A stretch of DNA of 27,424 bases from Bacillota bacterium (lineage in GTDB: Bacteria > Bacillota > Syntrophomonadia > Syntrophomonadales > Syntrophomonadaceae). The notes beneath the pieces were generated by a model. That model saw only the letters and a list, made by a program, of their open reading frames with translations, had not been told where the DNA came from and did no database searches. The position numbers were made by a program, and so were the translations under genes. The stretch covers positions 1-27,424 of the forward strand of contig JAEWZB010000065.1 of assembly GCA_023395515.1 (NCBI GenBank), written 5' to 3'. This document shows, piece after piece, positions 1 to 7,526 of this stretch; within the stretch, counting starts at the first letter, position 1, and every line of letters begins with the position of its first letter.

Positions 1-1
1 T

Positions 2-21
2 CATTATATATGAGCCTCCTT
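2..21 (-). promoter_or_regulatory. Ribosome site and possible start of a gene running off the left edge
   Basis: Read on the minus strand, a perfect AAGGAGG (positions 21 to 15) is followed after 10 bases by ATG at positions 4-2. This is what the start of a gene extending beyond the window would look like. It would be the next gene downstream of the sigma-factor gene, in the same direction. Only the start codon is inside the window, so nothing can be said about the product. Confidence 0.45.
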
Positions 22-112
22 AGATTTAAAATAATTCCTAAAAATATTAATTGTTTAAGGAATTTAGTTCTATTAATAGAAATGCAGTATAGTAGGAAAT
101 GCTGTATTAGAT

Positions 113-136
113 AATAGATACTTGCCACTATCTATT
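113..136 (-). repeat. AT-rich inverted repeat at the end of the sigma-factor gene
   Basis: AATAGATA (113-120) and TATCTATT (129-136) are perfect complements around an 8-base loop and overlap the stop codon of the sigma-factor gene (132-134). No uridine tract follows on the minus strand, so it is a poor intrinsic terminator. It could be a protein-binding site or RNA-stabilising stem. The near-identical direct repeats AATGCAGTAT (81-90) and AATGCTGTAT (98-107) lie just beyond it. Confidence 0.3.
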
Positions 137-677
137 CATATGTGTTTGCTATTTTCTTTTTTAATTTTTCAAGAGATCTTAATTTACTTTTGTTTACTGC
201 TTGTACAGAGATATTAAGCTCTTTGGCTATTGTTTTTTCGCTTTTATCTTCAAGTATATATTTTTCTAATATAAGTTGTTGTTGTTTTGTTAGAGAAGTG
301 AAAGCTTTCTTTAAATCTGGGTTCTCTAATGATTCTTCTAGAGAGCTAGTACTTGACCTAATTTTCTCTAGTATATCTTCTGGAGTGGCAATGTAATAAA
401 TATTTTCTTCTGAAAAATTTGGTTTAGATAGATTAAAAGATAATTCTTCTCTTTTTGAAATTAGTGTTTGTCTTTTTTTATAATCAATAGCTTTCAATTT
501 GATAGATTTATAGGCGTAACTATAAAAACGAGCTATAAACATTTCTTTATTAAATCTTTTTTGTAAAACTTTTAAAGTATCAGGATTATTATTTTTTAGC
601 CAATGTGAGTAAAGATCTATATTTTCAGAGATAAAACGAGTTATAAAGCTATTGCTCTTAAAGATTTGTTGTGACAT
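132..677 (-). CDS. Small sigma-70-family RNA polymerase sigma factor
   Basis: The 181-residue protein would direct RNA polymerase to a small set of promoters. Residues about 125-181 form a region-4-like helix-turn-helix, with the core pattern LTKQQQLILEKYIL ... SEKTIAKELNISVQAVNKSKLRSLEKLK. The N-terminal half (about 8-80) is helical and would fit a region-2-like segment, but it is weakly conserved to the eye. The ATG is preceded by GAGGTGAAG two bases away. Length and layout recall the group V / UviA-TcdR type or phage-like sigma factors, not SigA or the sporulation sigmas; that family placement is inference. The gene is very AT-rich compared with the conserved genes to the right, a sign of acquisition. 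It lies 3' of the unknown hydrophobic-tail protein gene, in the same direction, and may control it. Confidence 0.7.
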   Translation of the reverse strand: MSQQIFKSNSFITRFISENIDLYSHWLKNNNPDTLKVLQKRFNKEMFIARFYSYAYKSIKLKAIDYKKRQTLISKREELSFNLSKPNFSEENIYYIATPEDILEKIRSSTSSLEESLENPDLKKAFTSLTKQQQLILEKYILEDKSEKTIAKELNISVQAVNKSKLRSLEKLKKKIANTYE

Positions 678-758
678 AACTTCACCTCGAAGATTTAATC
701 AAACGTAATACTTTTATTTTACAAAAAAACTGGAAAAAGGTTCCTGTAATTAAAGCAA

Positions 759-789
759 AATAGGGTTTACTTAAAAAGTAAACCCTATT
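759..789 (-). terminator. Intrinsic terminator of the hydrophobic-tail protein gene
   Basis: A perfect 14-bp stem, AATAGGGTTTACTT (759-772) with AAGTAAACCCTATT (776-789), closes a three-base loop. On the minus strand the stem is followed by TTGCTTTAATT. It lies seven bases beyond the stop codon of the gene ending at 796 and separates that gene from the sigma-factor gene. Confidence 0.75.
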
Positions 790-795
790 ATATTG

Positions 796-1377
796 TTAAA
801 ATGCTATTGCATAGCAAGCTTCTACTGCTGCTGTTAAAACTGCAGCAGATAATGCACCTGAAAGTACAAGTTTAATTATGAAGGCTAAACAAATAGCAGC
901 TGCAAACGCTAAAGCTACTTGGATTAAAGAAATATCTATATTATTTGATTTAGTAAAAGACAATTCCTTATACTCATAATTGCTATATGGTGAAGGACGT
1001 CGTTCAGTAAAAGCACAGCCATTAACCGTGCCCTTAAAATCAATTTTAACTGTGGTACCAGAAATTGATGTATCAAAATTAATCTTGTTTTTTAAACCAA
1101 TATTCTCGAGTACATATGGACCATAGTCTGGTTCAAAGGCAATATTTCTTAGGGAAATAAGTTTGTTAACTATTGTCTGTGGAATATTTAAACTAGACCA
1201 ACTACGAGATCCCAGAAAATTAAGATTTGAATCGTATTCCCAAACTATACTACTGTTAAATCCAATTGCTTCACTAAAAGTAAGATCAATTTTAGGGTTA
1301 TCACATACTCCGTAGTCATAGTAAATAGTTAAACCCCCTATTCGTTTTGAACCCTCATTATTAACTAATTTTGCCAT
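796..1377 (-). CDS. Unrecognised protein with a C-terminal hydrophobic helical hairpin
   Basis: I do not recognise this 193-residue protein. Residues 1-145 are polar and rich in Ser, Asn, Tyr and hydrophobic alternation, as in a beta-strand fold. Residues about 150-193 are almost entirely hydrophobic and alanine-rich, in two blocks (VALAFAAAICLAFIIKLVL and then SGALSAAVLTAAVEACYAIAF) joined by a Ser-Gly turn. There is no N-terminal signal peptide. Such a soluble domain with a terminal hairpin is seen in pore-forming colicin-like toxins and in tail-anchored proteins; either reading is inference. The start is well supported by AAGGAGAG eight bases before ATG. The gene has its own terminator, a palindrome in its upstream region, and a neighbouring small sigma factor, an arrangement seen for some clostridial bacteriocin and toxin genes. 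AT content is high, like the sigma gene. Confidence 0.6.
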   Translation of the reverse strand: MAKLVNNEGSKRIGGLTIYYDYGVCDNPKIDLTFSEAIGFNSSIVWEYDSNLNFLGSRSWSSLNIPQTIVNKLISLRNIAFEPDYGPYVLENIGLKNKINFDTSISGTTVKIDFKGTVNGCAFTERRPSPYSNYEYKELSFTKSNNIDISLIQVALAFAAAICLAFIIKLVLSGALSAAVLTAAVEACYAIAF

Positions 1378-1397
1378 ATTATTCTCTCCTTATATAA

Positions 1398-1422
1398 AAT
1401 AACTAATTCGCGAATCGTTATT
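1398..1422 (-). promoter_or_regulatory. Imperfect palindrome upstream of the hydrophobic-tail gene
   Basis: The arms AATAAC and GTTATT enclose a perfect ATTCGCGAAT palindrome, with a two-base against one-base bulge. It lies 21 bases before the start of the gene at 1377, close to where a promoter would be, and so may be an operator. It is also downstream of the gene ending at 1458, and on the minus strand it is followed by TTATAT, so it could serve as that gene's terminator. The sequence alone does not separate the two readings. Confidence 0.4.
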
Positions 1423-1457
1423 ATATATAAAGGAACGAGACAGCAAAAAATCAACCA

Positions 1458-2042
1458 TTATAAATATTTTTTTACTGTTTCAGGGGAGGGCTCTTTTATG
1501 CTATAGACTGAACTCCTTTCCGGGTGTTTAGGATCTTTAATACTTAGTTTAAATGAAAATATTTTTAGTTCGTCATCATGTAAAGTCCAGTGGATTTCAC
1601 CTGTGGCACTAGTTGGCTTGTCATACCACGATAACTTACATTCGAAAGGCAGCACATATCGTATAGGTTTTATATTTTCACTAGTTATATTTTTTGTGAT
1701 TTCATCCGTAGGAAGTGTCACTTCCAAGAAGTCATACTTCTTATAAAAGTTTTCATATTGACCGGAAAATAAATCTGGTTCAAATCGTTCTTGATTATAG
1801 GGAGCGATCATATCCCAGGTTTCAGCCTGAAGTTCTTCCGCGAAAATGTTTTTAACGAATAGTTCCGTTTTGGAAAAAATCTCGTCTTTTAAGGCCGGAT
1901 CTATTTCTTCGATAAAAGAAGTATCTTGATGTTCCATAAAAATTCTAGTAAGGGCTATCATCCCTGTAGTTTCCTTAATTATTACCGGTACCAGCAGGCA
2001 TAATAAGATAAATATACCTATACCAATTATTACTTTTTTCAT
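1458..2042 (-). CDS. Membrane-anchored hypothetical protein
   Basis: A 194-residue protein of unknown function. Residues 1-3 (MKK) and a hydrophobic stretch at about 4-22 form an uncleaved signal anchor; the single Cys at 15 is not in a lipobox. The remaining ~170 residues are charged and should lie outside the membrane; the mixed helix-strand pattern with a late tryptophan-containing strand (GEIHWTL) is reminiscent of small NTF2-like or DUF4878-like extracytoplasmic domains, but this is a weak impression. The start is set by AGGGGG six bases before ATG. Base composition is closer to the core genes than that of the two genes to its left. It occupies the place downstream of rpsT, where holA sits in many Firmicutes, but it is not a DNA polymerase subunit. 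Confidence 0.6.
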   Translation of the reverse strand: MKKVIIGIGIFILLCLLVPVIIKETTGMIALTRIFMEHQDTSFIEEIDPALKDEIFSKTELFVKNIFAEELQAETWDMIAPYNQERFEPDLFSGQYENFYKKYDFLEVTLPTDEITKNITSENIKPIRYVLPFECKLSWYDKPTSATGEIHWTLHDDELKIFSFKLSIKDPKHPERSSVYSIKEPSPETVKKYL

Positions 2043-2193
2043 TTCTGCCCCCTTAAAACAAAGTATTATTTACTAAAATTTTACCTTTAATGGTAATGGT
2101 ATACAACTTGATAATTTGTTTTGGGAACAGCTTTCTGTTTTACCAAGGGGTAAGGCTAGGTAGGGAGTCTTTAGTCATAAGAATCTGTAATAA

Positions 2194-2230
2194 ATAATAA
2201 AACCTGTCAAATGACAGGTTTTTTATTATT
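2194..2230 (-). terminator. Terminator of rpsT
   Basis: AACCTGTCA (2201-2209) and TGACAGGTT (2212-2220) form a nine-base-pair GC-containing stem with a two-base loop, extended by A/T pairs on both sides. On the minus strand it is followed by TTATTATTTATT. The outer part overlaps the rpsT stop codon. Confidence 0.75.
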
Positions 2231-2492
2231 TGCTTATAGTTTGTAATTTCTTAGTAAGGTTTGATTTTTTCCGGGCTGCAGTATTCTTATGTAGAATACC
2301 CTTAGAAACACTCTTATCGATAATGGAGGTTAGTTGTAACAAATTATCTTGAGCTACCTCTATATCATTTTCTTTTAATGAAGATTCATATTTATTTTGA
2401 GCACTTTTTAACCGTGTTTTATAAGCTTTATTTCTTAAACGGTTTTCTTCAGCCTGTCTTGCTCTCTTGGCCGGAGTTTTACTTTTTGCCAC
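2226..2492 (-). CDS. rpsT: 30S ribosomal protein S20
   Basis: S20 is a primary 16S rRNA-binding protein of the small subunit, built from a three-helix bundle. The 88-residue product has the family length and hallmarks: a basic N-terminus (MAKSKTPAKRARQ), N-K-A-Y-K-T-R early in the chain, and the late IDKSVSKGILHKNTAARKKS segment. The start is GTG at 2492, set by AAGGAGGTGAAAGT directly upstream. The gene is divergent from spoIIP, as is usual in Firmicutes, and has its own promoter (2530-2558) and terminator. The gpr gene usually found between rpsT and spoIIP is not here; only 168 bases separate them. Confidence 0.96.
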   Translation of the reverse strand: MAKSKTPAKRARQAEENRLRNKAYKTRLKSAQNKYESSLKENDIEVAQDNLLQLTSIIDKSVSKGILHKNTAARKKSNLTKKLQTISK

Positions 2493-2529
2493 ACTTTCAC
2501 CTCCTTATTGTTGCAAAGCTAACAGAAAT

Positions 2530-2558
2530 ACTATATCACTATGTTTTTCAAATTGCAA
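2530..2558 (-). promoter_or_regulatory. SigA-type promoter of rpsT
   Basis: On the minus strand TTGCAA (2558-2553) and TATAGT (2535-2530) are separated by exactly 17 bases. The site ends 37 bases before the rpsT GTG start. Confidence 0.6.
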
Positions 2559-2660
2559 TAAACAGGTTAGCTTTTTGCAGTTACTTATGAATTATTCTGC
2601 CTAAAACAGTTCTACCCATCTCTTCCAAGACATAAATTAGAAAAGGTATATACTGGGGAG

Positions 2661-3689
2661 GTGGACAGGATTAATACATATAATCTATTCAAGTTTATAA
2701 GAACTATAGCTTTACTGCAAATATTTGTTTTAAGCCTGGTACTAGGGATCAGTATGGATATGAAAGATATTTTTAATCATTTTTCCCACCTTAAATTAGG
2801 CACAGTTTATCAGCCCTTAGCTTTAGTAGAAATTGACAATAATAGTGCTACGAATCTTTTAAAGCATGTGAATATAGTTATGGCCGGAAAAGAAACGGAA
2901 GTTATTGCGGCCAGCAGTTACTTTAATACTATTCCCGAAGGATTATTAACTGCTAATATTAAAGCTTTGGAACAACAACCCCGGGTATCCAGGCAGGGGA
3001 GTAATATACCTCCGGAAAGAATTGAACTGCCGGCTATAAAAAGGGAGGATGAAGCCGTAAATATAAAGCATGACTTCGGTCAACAGCTAGTAATGTTATA
3101 TTGTACTCACAATGCCGAATGTTATATACCTGATAGCGGTGAAGCCAGAGTGGACGGAAAGCACGGCTTGATTAATAAAGTCGCAGAAAATTTAGCCAAG
3201 GAGCTTGGTAAAAGAGGCTTAAATGCTGAATTTGATGATACTATACATGATTATCCTATATATAATGCAAGCTATACTAACTCTAAAGAAACCATAAAAA
3301 AGTTTTTAAAAGAAAAACAAAACATTATAGCTATGTTTGATATTCATAGAGATAGTATACCGGGAAGTAATAGTGCTGAAACTATAGAAGTAAAGGGCAA
3401 GAAAAGCGCGCGTATTTTAATAATTGTAGGAACTGATGAAAGAAAACCCCATCCCGATTGGCAAGAAAACTTAGCCTTTGCTCAAAAACTTTACGATGAA
3501 GCTGAAATTTTATACCCGGGTCTCATAAAGGCAGTTAGGACTAAAGCGGGAACCTATAATCAGGAGTTTCACCCCAAAGCCTTATTACTTGAGTTTGGTA
3601 ATGATAGAAATTCTTTGGCTGAAGTAGGATATGCAGCGGAGTTATTTGCTGATATATTAGTGGAAGTTCTTAAAAAGGAAGTGGATTAA
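2661..3689 (+). CDS. spoIIP: Stage II sporulation protein P, septal peptidoglycan hydrolase
   Basis: SpoIIP is an amidase and endopeptidase that, with SpoIID and SpoIIM, degrades peptidoglycan during engulfment in the mother cell. The 342-residue protein has an N-terminal membrane anchor (about 14-32), a linker, and the SpoIIP domain from about 140. Diagnostic segments are YCTHNAECY (H150, E153), IHDYPIYNASY (H196), FDIHRDS (H229) and LLLEFGN (E311), candidate metal ligands and catalytic residues. The start is uncertain: GTG at 2661 overlaps the only ribosome-site-like GGGGAGG (2655-2661), which leaves no spacer, and no ATG occurs in frame before residue 32. An ATT at 2670 has ideal spacing. 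The gene is divergent from rpsT and is followed directly by the next gene (TAAGTG). Confidence 0.92.
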   Translation: MDRINTYNLFKFIRTIALLQIFVLSLVLGISMDMKDIFNHFSHLKLGTVYQPLALVEIDNNSATNLLKHVNIVMAGKETEVIAASSYFNTIPEGLLTANIKALEQQPRVSRQGSNIPPERIELPAIKREDEAVNIKHDFGQQLVMLYCTHNAECYIPDSGEARVDGKHGLINKVAENLAKELGKRGLNAEFDDTIHDYPIYNASYTNSKETIKKFLKEKQNIIAMFDIHRDSIPGSNSAETIEVKGKKSARILIIVGTDERKPHPDWQENLAFAQKLYDEAEILYPGLIKAVRTKAGTYNQEFHPKALLLEFGNDRNSLAEVGYAAELFADILVEVLKKEVD

Positions 3690-4004
3690 GTGCTCAGAAG
3701 TTTATTAAGAATAGTGGCGGTAGGAGTTGTAATAATACTGGTAATAAGCGCGTTAAATGTTAGTAATCAGGCTATTAACAGCTTAACCATGGAAAATAGA
3801 GGACCGGTATTTGCATTTAATCTGGAAGATCAAGATATCCGGGTGTGTTTTTTAGGGACAAACCATAGTTATTCTATGGATAAGCTATCTGACTATATAA
3901 TACTTACCAGTCAATATCCCCGTCTGGCCTACGGGAAGGCCGAAGCTCACTTATATAAAACCTGGAACATTTTCCGGGTACTATTTTTATATAATTATAA
4001 GTAA
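3690..4004 (+). CDS. Small membrane protein coupled to spoIIP (YqxA position)
   Basis: A 104-residue protein with one N-terminal membrane helix (about 5-24), followed by a polar domain beginning NVSNQAINSL and containing a VCFLGTNHSYSM segment. The GTG start abuts the spoIIP stop codon, so translation is probably coupled and the product is likely sporulation-related. In Bacillus subtilis the small protein YqxA (DUF3679) sits in the same place between spoIIP and lepA; the membrane helix, the N-containing segment after it and the LG motif are compatible with that family, but the match is positional more than by sequence. No gene symbol is assigned. Confidence 0.65.
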   Translation: MLRSLLRIVAVGVVIILVISALNVSNQAINSLTMENRGPVFAFNLEDQDIRVCFLGTNHSYSMDKLSDYIILTSQYPRLAYGKAEAHLYKTWNIFRVLFLYNYK

Positions 4005-4388
4005 ATAGCAGAGCTTCGTATTCGTCTTATTCAAGGGCTGCGCCCTTGTAAGGTTTGACCGCTGATAACGCTGAAAAACGCTGACTTACACTGACCTTTT
4101 TTGAAAATGGAGATTGACTATTTCATCCTACGGGTACTATCCTTTCCGAGGAACACATGCCCCGTGCAATTGCTATTAAGGTTGCTGATTTGACTTTTAG
4201 TTTTAAAAAAGAAAAAAACAGCGTAAATCATAAATAATCAGCGTATTCAGCGTCCAGCCTAGTAGGTGAAGCCTACCGTTATCCGGCAATTGGGAATCTC
4301 AAAACGTTCCTATGTTAACGGGGCGAAGCGGAGACCGCCTCCTACCTACACACCTTACCCCCCATACTTCACCCTTCACATTAAAAAT
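4005..4388 (+). repeat. Intergenic region with inverted CGCTGA repeats and hairpins
   Basis: No gene is seen in this gap. It holds a small hairpin, CAAGGGC-TGC-GCCCTTG (4032-4048), with no T-tract. Three CGCTGA copies at 9-10 base spacing (4060, 4069, 4079) and a related ACACTGA at 4088 are mirrored by TCAGCG copies at 4238 and 4247 and ACAGCG at 4218, making a long interrupted inverted repeat of about 200 bases. GTAGG-TGAAG-CCTAC forms a hairpin at 4262-4276. A GGGGCG...CCGCC...CCTAC element (4320-4344) resembles the elements at 24125-24492. Such sequences look like dispersed intergenic repeats. Confidence 0.5.
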
Positions 4389-4417
4389 TTGAACTGCGAC
4401 CCCATATTATGTATAAT
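4389..4417 (+). promoter_or_regulatory. SigA-type promoter of lepA
   Basis: TTGAAC (4389-4394) is separated by 17 bases from a perfect TATAAT (4412-4417). It lies 45 bases before the lepA start, so lepA and hemW are transcribed independently of spoIIP. Confidence 0.75.
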
Positions 4418-4461
4418 TTATTGGATGAATTAGCTTTTTAATTTAGGCTGGAGGGTTATTT

Positions 4462-6261
4462 TTGCAGGATAGAATTCGAAATTTCAGTATTATAGCTCAT
4501 ATAGATCATGGTAAATCTACACTGGCGGACCGTTTGTTACAGACCACCGGTGCTTTAACTGAGCGGGAAATGAAGGAACAATTTTTAGATAAAATGGATT
4601 TAGAGCAGGAAAAGGGTATTACGATTAAATTACAGCCGGTTAGACTGACATATACGGCTAAGGATGGCTATGATTATATTCTTAACCTTATTGATACTCC
4701 GGGTCATGTGGATTTTACTTATGAAGTATCCCGCAGCTTGGCTTCCTGTGAAGGGGCTTTATTAGTAGTTGATGCTTCCCAGGGTATTGAAGCCCAAACC
4801 TTAGCTAATGTATATATGGCTATGGATTTAGATTTAGAAATTATCGGGGTAGTTAATAAGATTGATTTACCTGGTGCGGAACCGGAGCAAGTCAAAGAAG
4901 AAATGGAGAATGTTTTAGGTATAGACCGAACTGAAATTATTCCTATTTCAGCTAAGCTGGGTATAGGTATTGATGAGGTATTGGAAGCTATAGTAAAAAC
5001 CGTACCGGCGCCTAAAGGTGATGAGAATGCGCCTTTGCAGGCCCTTATTTTTGATTCTTACTTTGATTCTTATAAAGGGGCTATATCTTATATTAGAGTA
5101 GTTGAGGGTGAAATTACCGACGAGGATGTTATAAAAATGATGTCCACGGCCAAGGAATTTGAAGTAGCGGAATTGGGGGTTTTAAGCCCTTTTATGACCC
5201 CGGTGAAATCTCTTAAAGCCGGAGAGGTAGGGTATTTAGCGGCCGGAATTAAAAATGTAAATGATACTAAAGTCGGTGATACTATAACTTTGGCTAATAG
5301 GCCGGCTACTAAGCCAGTACCGGGCTATAAAGAGGTCAAGCCTATGGTTTACTGCGGCTTATATCCCCTGGAAAATAATGATTTCGAGCGGCTTAGAGAT
5401 TCCTTAGATAAGTTAAAGTTAAATGATGCCTCCTTATTTTATGAACCGGAAAGTTCAGATGCTTTGGGATTTGGCTTTAGGTGCGGATTTTTAGGTCTCT
5501 TGCATTTGGAAATTATAAAAGAGAGACTGGAAAGGGAATATGATTTAAGCTTGTTAGCTACTGCACCTAGTGTAGTATATAAAATAATATTAACCGACGG
5601 TTCGGAAGTATATGTGCAAAATCCTACCCATTGGCCGGATACGCAAAGAATTAATACCATTATGGAGCCTTATGTGAAGGCCTCGGTTATGGTGCCTAAT
5701 GACTATGTGGGAACGGTCATGGAGCTTTGCCAGGAAAAACGCGGCAACTTTGTAACTATGGAATATCTTACTACCCAGCGGGTAGTCTTAACTTACAAGC
5801 TGCCATTGTCGGAAATCTTATATGACTTTTTTGATAATCTGAAATCCCGGACCCGGGGTTATGCTTCCTTAGATTATGAATTAAGCGGTTATGAAATATC
5901 TGATTTAGTTAAGCTGGATATTATGCTAAATGGAGACGTCGTTGATGCTTTAAGTTTTATAGTGCATAAAGAACGTTCTTACTATAGGGCCCGGGCTATT
6001 GTGGAAAAACTGCGTAAAATTATTCCCCGGCAAATGTATGAAGTTGCTATACAGGCCGGAATAGGTACTAAAATTATAGCCCGCGAATCAGTTAAGGCTA
6101 TGCGTAAGGATGTATTAGCTAAATGTTACGGCGGGGATATAACCCGGAAGAAAAAACTACTGGAAAAACAAAAAGAAGGTAAGAAAAAGATGAAACAGAT
6201 AGGACAGGTAGAAGTACCTAAAGACGCCTTTATGAGTGTGTTGAATATTGATAAAGATTAA
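4462..6261 (+). CDS. lepA: Elongation factor 4, ribosome back-translocating GTPase
   Basis: LepA/EF4 is a translational GTPase that binds stalled or mis-translocated ribosomes and affects 30S assembly. The 599-residue protein has the full family length. GTPase motifs are AHIDHGKST (12-20), DTPGHVD (78-84), NKID (132-135) and a later ISAK. It also has the EF-G-like domains and the family-specific C-terminal domain with GDITRKKKLLEKQKEGKKKMK. The start is TTG at 4462, with GGAGGG nine bases upstream. It carries its own promoter and is followed 16 bases later by hemW, the usual Firmicutes order. Nothing in it looks degraded. Confidence 0.97.
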   Translation: MQDRIRNFSIIAHIDHGKSTLADRLLQTTGALTEREMKEQFLDKMDLEQEKGITIKLQPVRLTYTAKDGYDYILNLIDTPGHVDFTYEVSRSLASCEGALLVVDASQGIEAQTLANVYMAMDLDLEIIGVVNKIDLPGAEPEQVKEEMENVLGIDRTEIIPISAKLGIGIDEVLEAIVKTVPAPKGDENAPLQALIFDSYFDSYKGAISYIRVVEGEITDEDVIKMMSTAKEFEVAELGVLSPFMTPVKSLKAGEVGYLAAGIKNVNDTKVGDTITLANRPATKPVPGYKEVKPMVYCGLYPLENNDFERLRDSLDKLKLNDASLFYEPESSDALGFGFRCGFLGLLHLEIIKERLEREYDLSLLATAPSVVYKIILTDGSEVYVQNPTHWPDTQRINTIMEPYVKASVMVPNDYVGTVMELCQEKRGNFVTMEYLTTQRVVLTYKLPLSEILYDFFDNLKSRTRGYASLDYELSGYEISDLVKLDIMLNGDVVDALSFIVHKERSYYRARAIVEKLRKIIPRQMYEVAIQAGIGTKIIARESVKAMRKDVLAKCYGGDITRKKKLLEKQKEGKKKMKQIGQVEVPKDAFMSVLNIDKD

Positions 6262-6277
6262 TCAAGAGGTGCTTTAA

Positions 6278-7438
6278 GTGAAAATTTCTTCGGCAAATAC
6301 TATCGGTCTTTATCTGCATTTTCCCTTTTGCCTCAAAAGATGCAGTTATTGTGACTTTTATTCTATACCGGTTTCCTCTCCTGATTTAATCAACCAATAT
6401 GTGGAGAGCCTGATAACGGAAATTGAGCTTAAAGCTCCAAATTTCCAAGATAGAGAAATAAGAACTGTCTACCTGGGAGGGGGTACCCCATCTCTTTTAA
6501 GTGCTAGGCAGTTTTCTGTACTTATGGACGTTCTGGTGAAAAATTTCCGGCTGGGAACTGACCTGGAGATTTCCCTGGAAGCTAACCCGGCTACCCTGGA
6601 TGAAAACAAACTGAAAACTTACATAAAATCCGGACTTAACCGCATATCTATAGGCTGCCAAAGCTTCTCGGACCCGGAACTGGAGTTATTAGGCAGAATT
6701 CATGATGTTAAGCAAATATATAAAACGGTAGATTTAATAAATAAAGCCGGGTTAAAAGACTATAATATTGACTTAATTTACGGGATTCCTAACCAAACTG
6801 TAAAGCAATGGCTATCTAACCTGGAAAAAGCTATATCATTAAACCCTACTCATATATCCATGTACCTGTTACAACTTGATCCTAACACTGCTTTAGGAAC
6901 TAAAGTTATAAATAAGGAAGTTCTGATGCTGGAGGACGAAATTGAAGAAACTATGTACAGTGAAGCTATTAGTTATCTCCATGAGCAGGGATTTAAGCAA
7001 TATGAAATATCCAATTTTAGTAAATTGGGTTATAGGTGTCAGCATAATCTAGTTTACTGGCAGGCTAAGGAATATTTAGGGTTAGGGGCTGGGGCGGTAA
7101 GCTTTCTAGGTAATCAGAGGTGTATAAATAATCCGCAAATGGCAGATTATATTAATTATCTGCAACAAGGGCAAAAACCCGGCCAGGAAGTATTAGAAGT
7201 TATGAATGAAAAACAACTGGTGGAAGATGCGGTTATTCTGGGTTTAAGACTTACGGAAGGTATTGATATCAGGCAGTTTAACGAGGCTTACGCTACCGAC
7301 TTACTAGTTAAGTTTAAAACTCCTATTGAAGATAGTAGGGCTAAAAAATTGCTTAAAATTGAAGATGGGTTTCTAAAGCTGACAAAAAAGGGTTATTTCC
7401 TCTCGAACCAAGTATTATGCCAGTTTATTGGGAATTGA
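6278..7438 (+). CDS. hemW: HemW, radical-SAM haem chaperone
   Basis: HemW binds haem and a [4Fe-4S] cluster and is thought to deliver haem to respiratory enzymes; it is often misannotated as coproporphyrinogen III dehydrogenase HemN. The 386-residue protein has the radical-SAM motif PFCLKRCSYCDF (C18, C22, C25). The residue two after the third Cys is Phe (F27), not the fourth Cys found in true HemN. GGGTPS follows at about 67-72 and the C-terminal HemN_C-like domain is present. The start is GTG at 6278 after AAGAGGTG. It is likely co-transcribed with lepA; the hrcA promoter begins right after its stop codon. Confidence 0.93.
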   Translation: MKISSANTIGLYLHFPFCLKRCSYCDFYSIPVSSPDLINQYVESLITEIELKAPNFQDREIRTVYLGGGTPSLLSARQFSVLMDVLVKNFRLGTDLEISLEANPATLDENKLKTYIKSGLNRISIGCQSFSDPELELLGRIHDVKQIYKTVDLINKAGLKDYNIDLIYGIPNQTVKQWLSNLEKAISLNPTHISMYLLQLDPNTALGTKVINKEVLMLEDEIEETMYSEAISYLHEQGFKQYEISNFSKLGYRCQHNLVYWQAKEYLGLGAGAVSFLGNQRCINNPQMADYINYLQQGQKPGQEVLEVMNEKQLVEDAVILGLRLTEGIDIRQFNEAYATDLLVKFKTPIEDSRAKKLLKIEDGFLKLTKKGYFLSNQVLCQFIGN

Positions 7439-7442
7439 CCGC

Positions 7443-7471
7443 TTGACAAAGATGTAGTGTGATGCTATTTT
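7443..7471 (+). promoter_or_regulatory. SigA-type promoter of the hrcA operon
   Basis: A perfect TTGACA (7443-7448) and TATTTT (7466-7471) are separated by 17 bases. The CIRCE operator starts 14 bases downstream, placing it over or just after the transcription start, the usual arrangement for HrcA repression. Confidence 0.7.
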
Positions 7472-7485
7472 TTATTTAATACCGA

Positions 7486-7512
7486 TTAGCACTCAACTAC
7501 AGAGAGTGCTAA
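7486..7512 (+). promoter_or_regulatory. CIRCE operator, binding site for HrcA
   Basis: TTAGCACTC (7486-7494), nine bases, GAGTGCTAA (7504-7512): a perfect match to the CIRCE consensus. It is the binding site of the repressor encoded immediately downstream, so the whole chaperone operon should be HrcA-autoregulated and induced by heat or unfolded protein. Confidence 0.97.
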
Positions 7513-7526
7513 CAGGAGTGAATGAC

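Noticed and set aside
142..396. Plus-strand frame opposite the sigma-factor gene
   Set aside because: It is antisense to a convincing gene, has no ribosome site and gives a low-complexity Ser/Phe-rich protein.
4005..4461. Possible CRISPR-like array in the lepA upstream gap
   Set aside because: The repeats are only six bases, irregular and in both orientations, with no spacers of uniform length and no cas genes.
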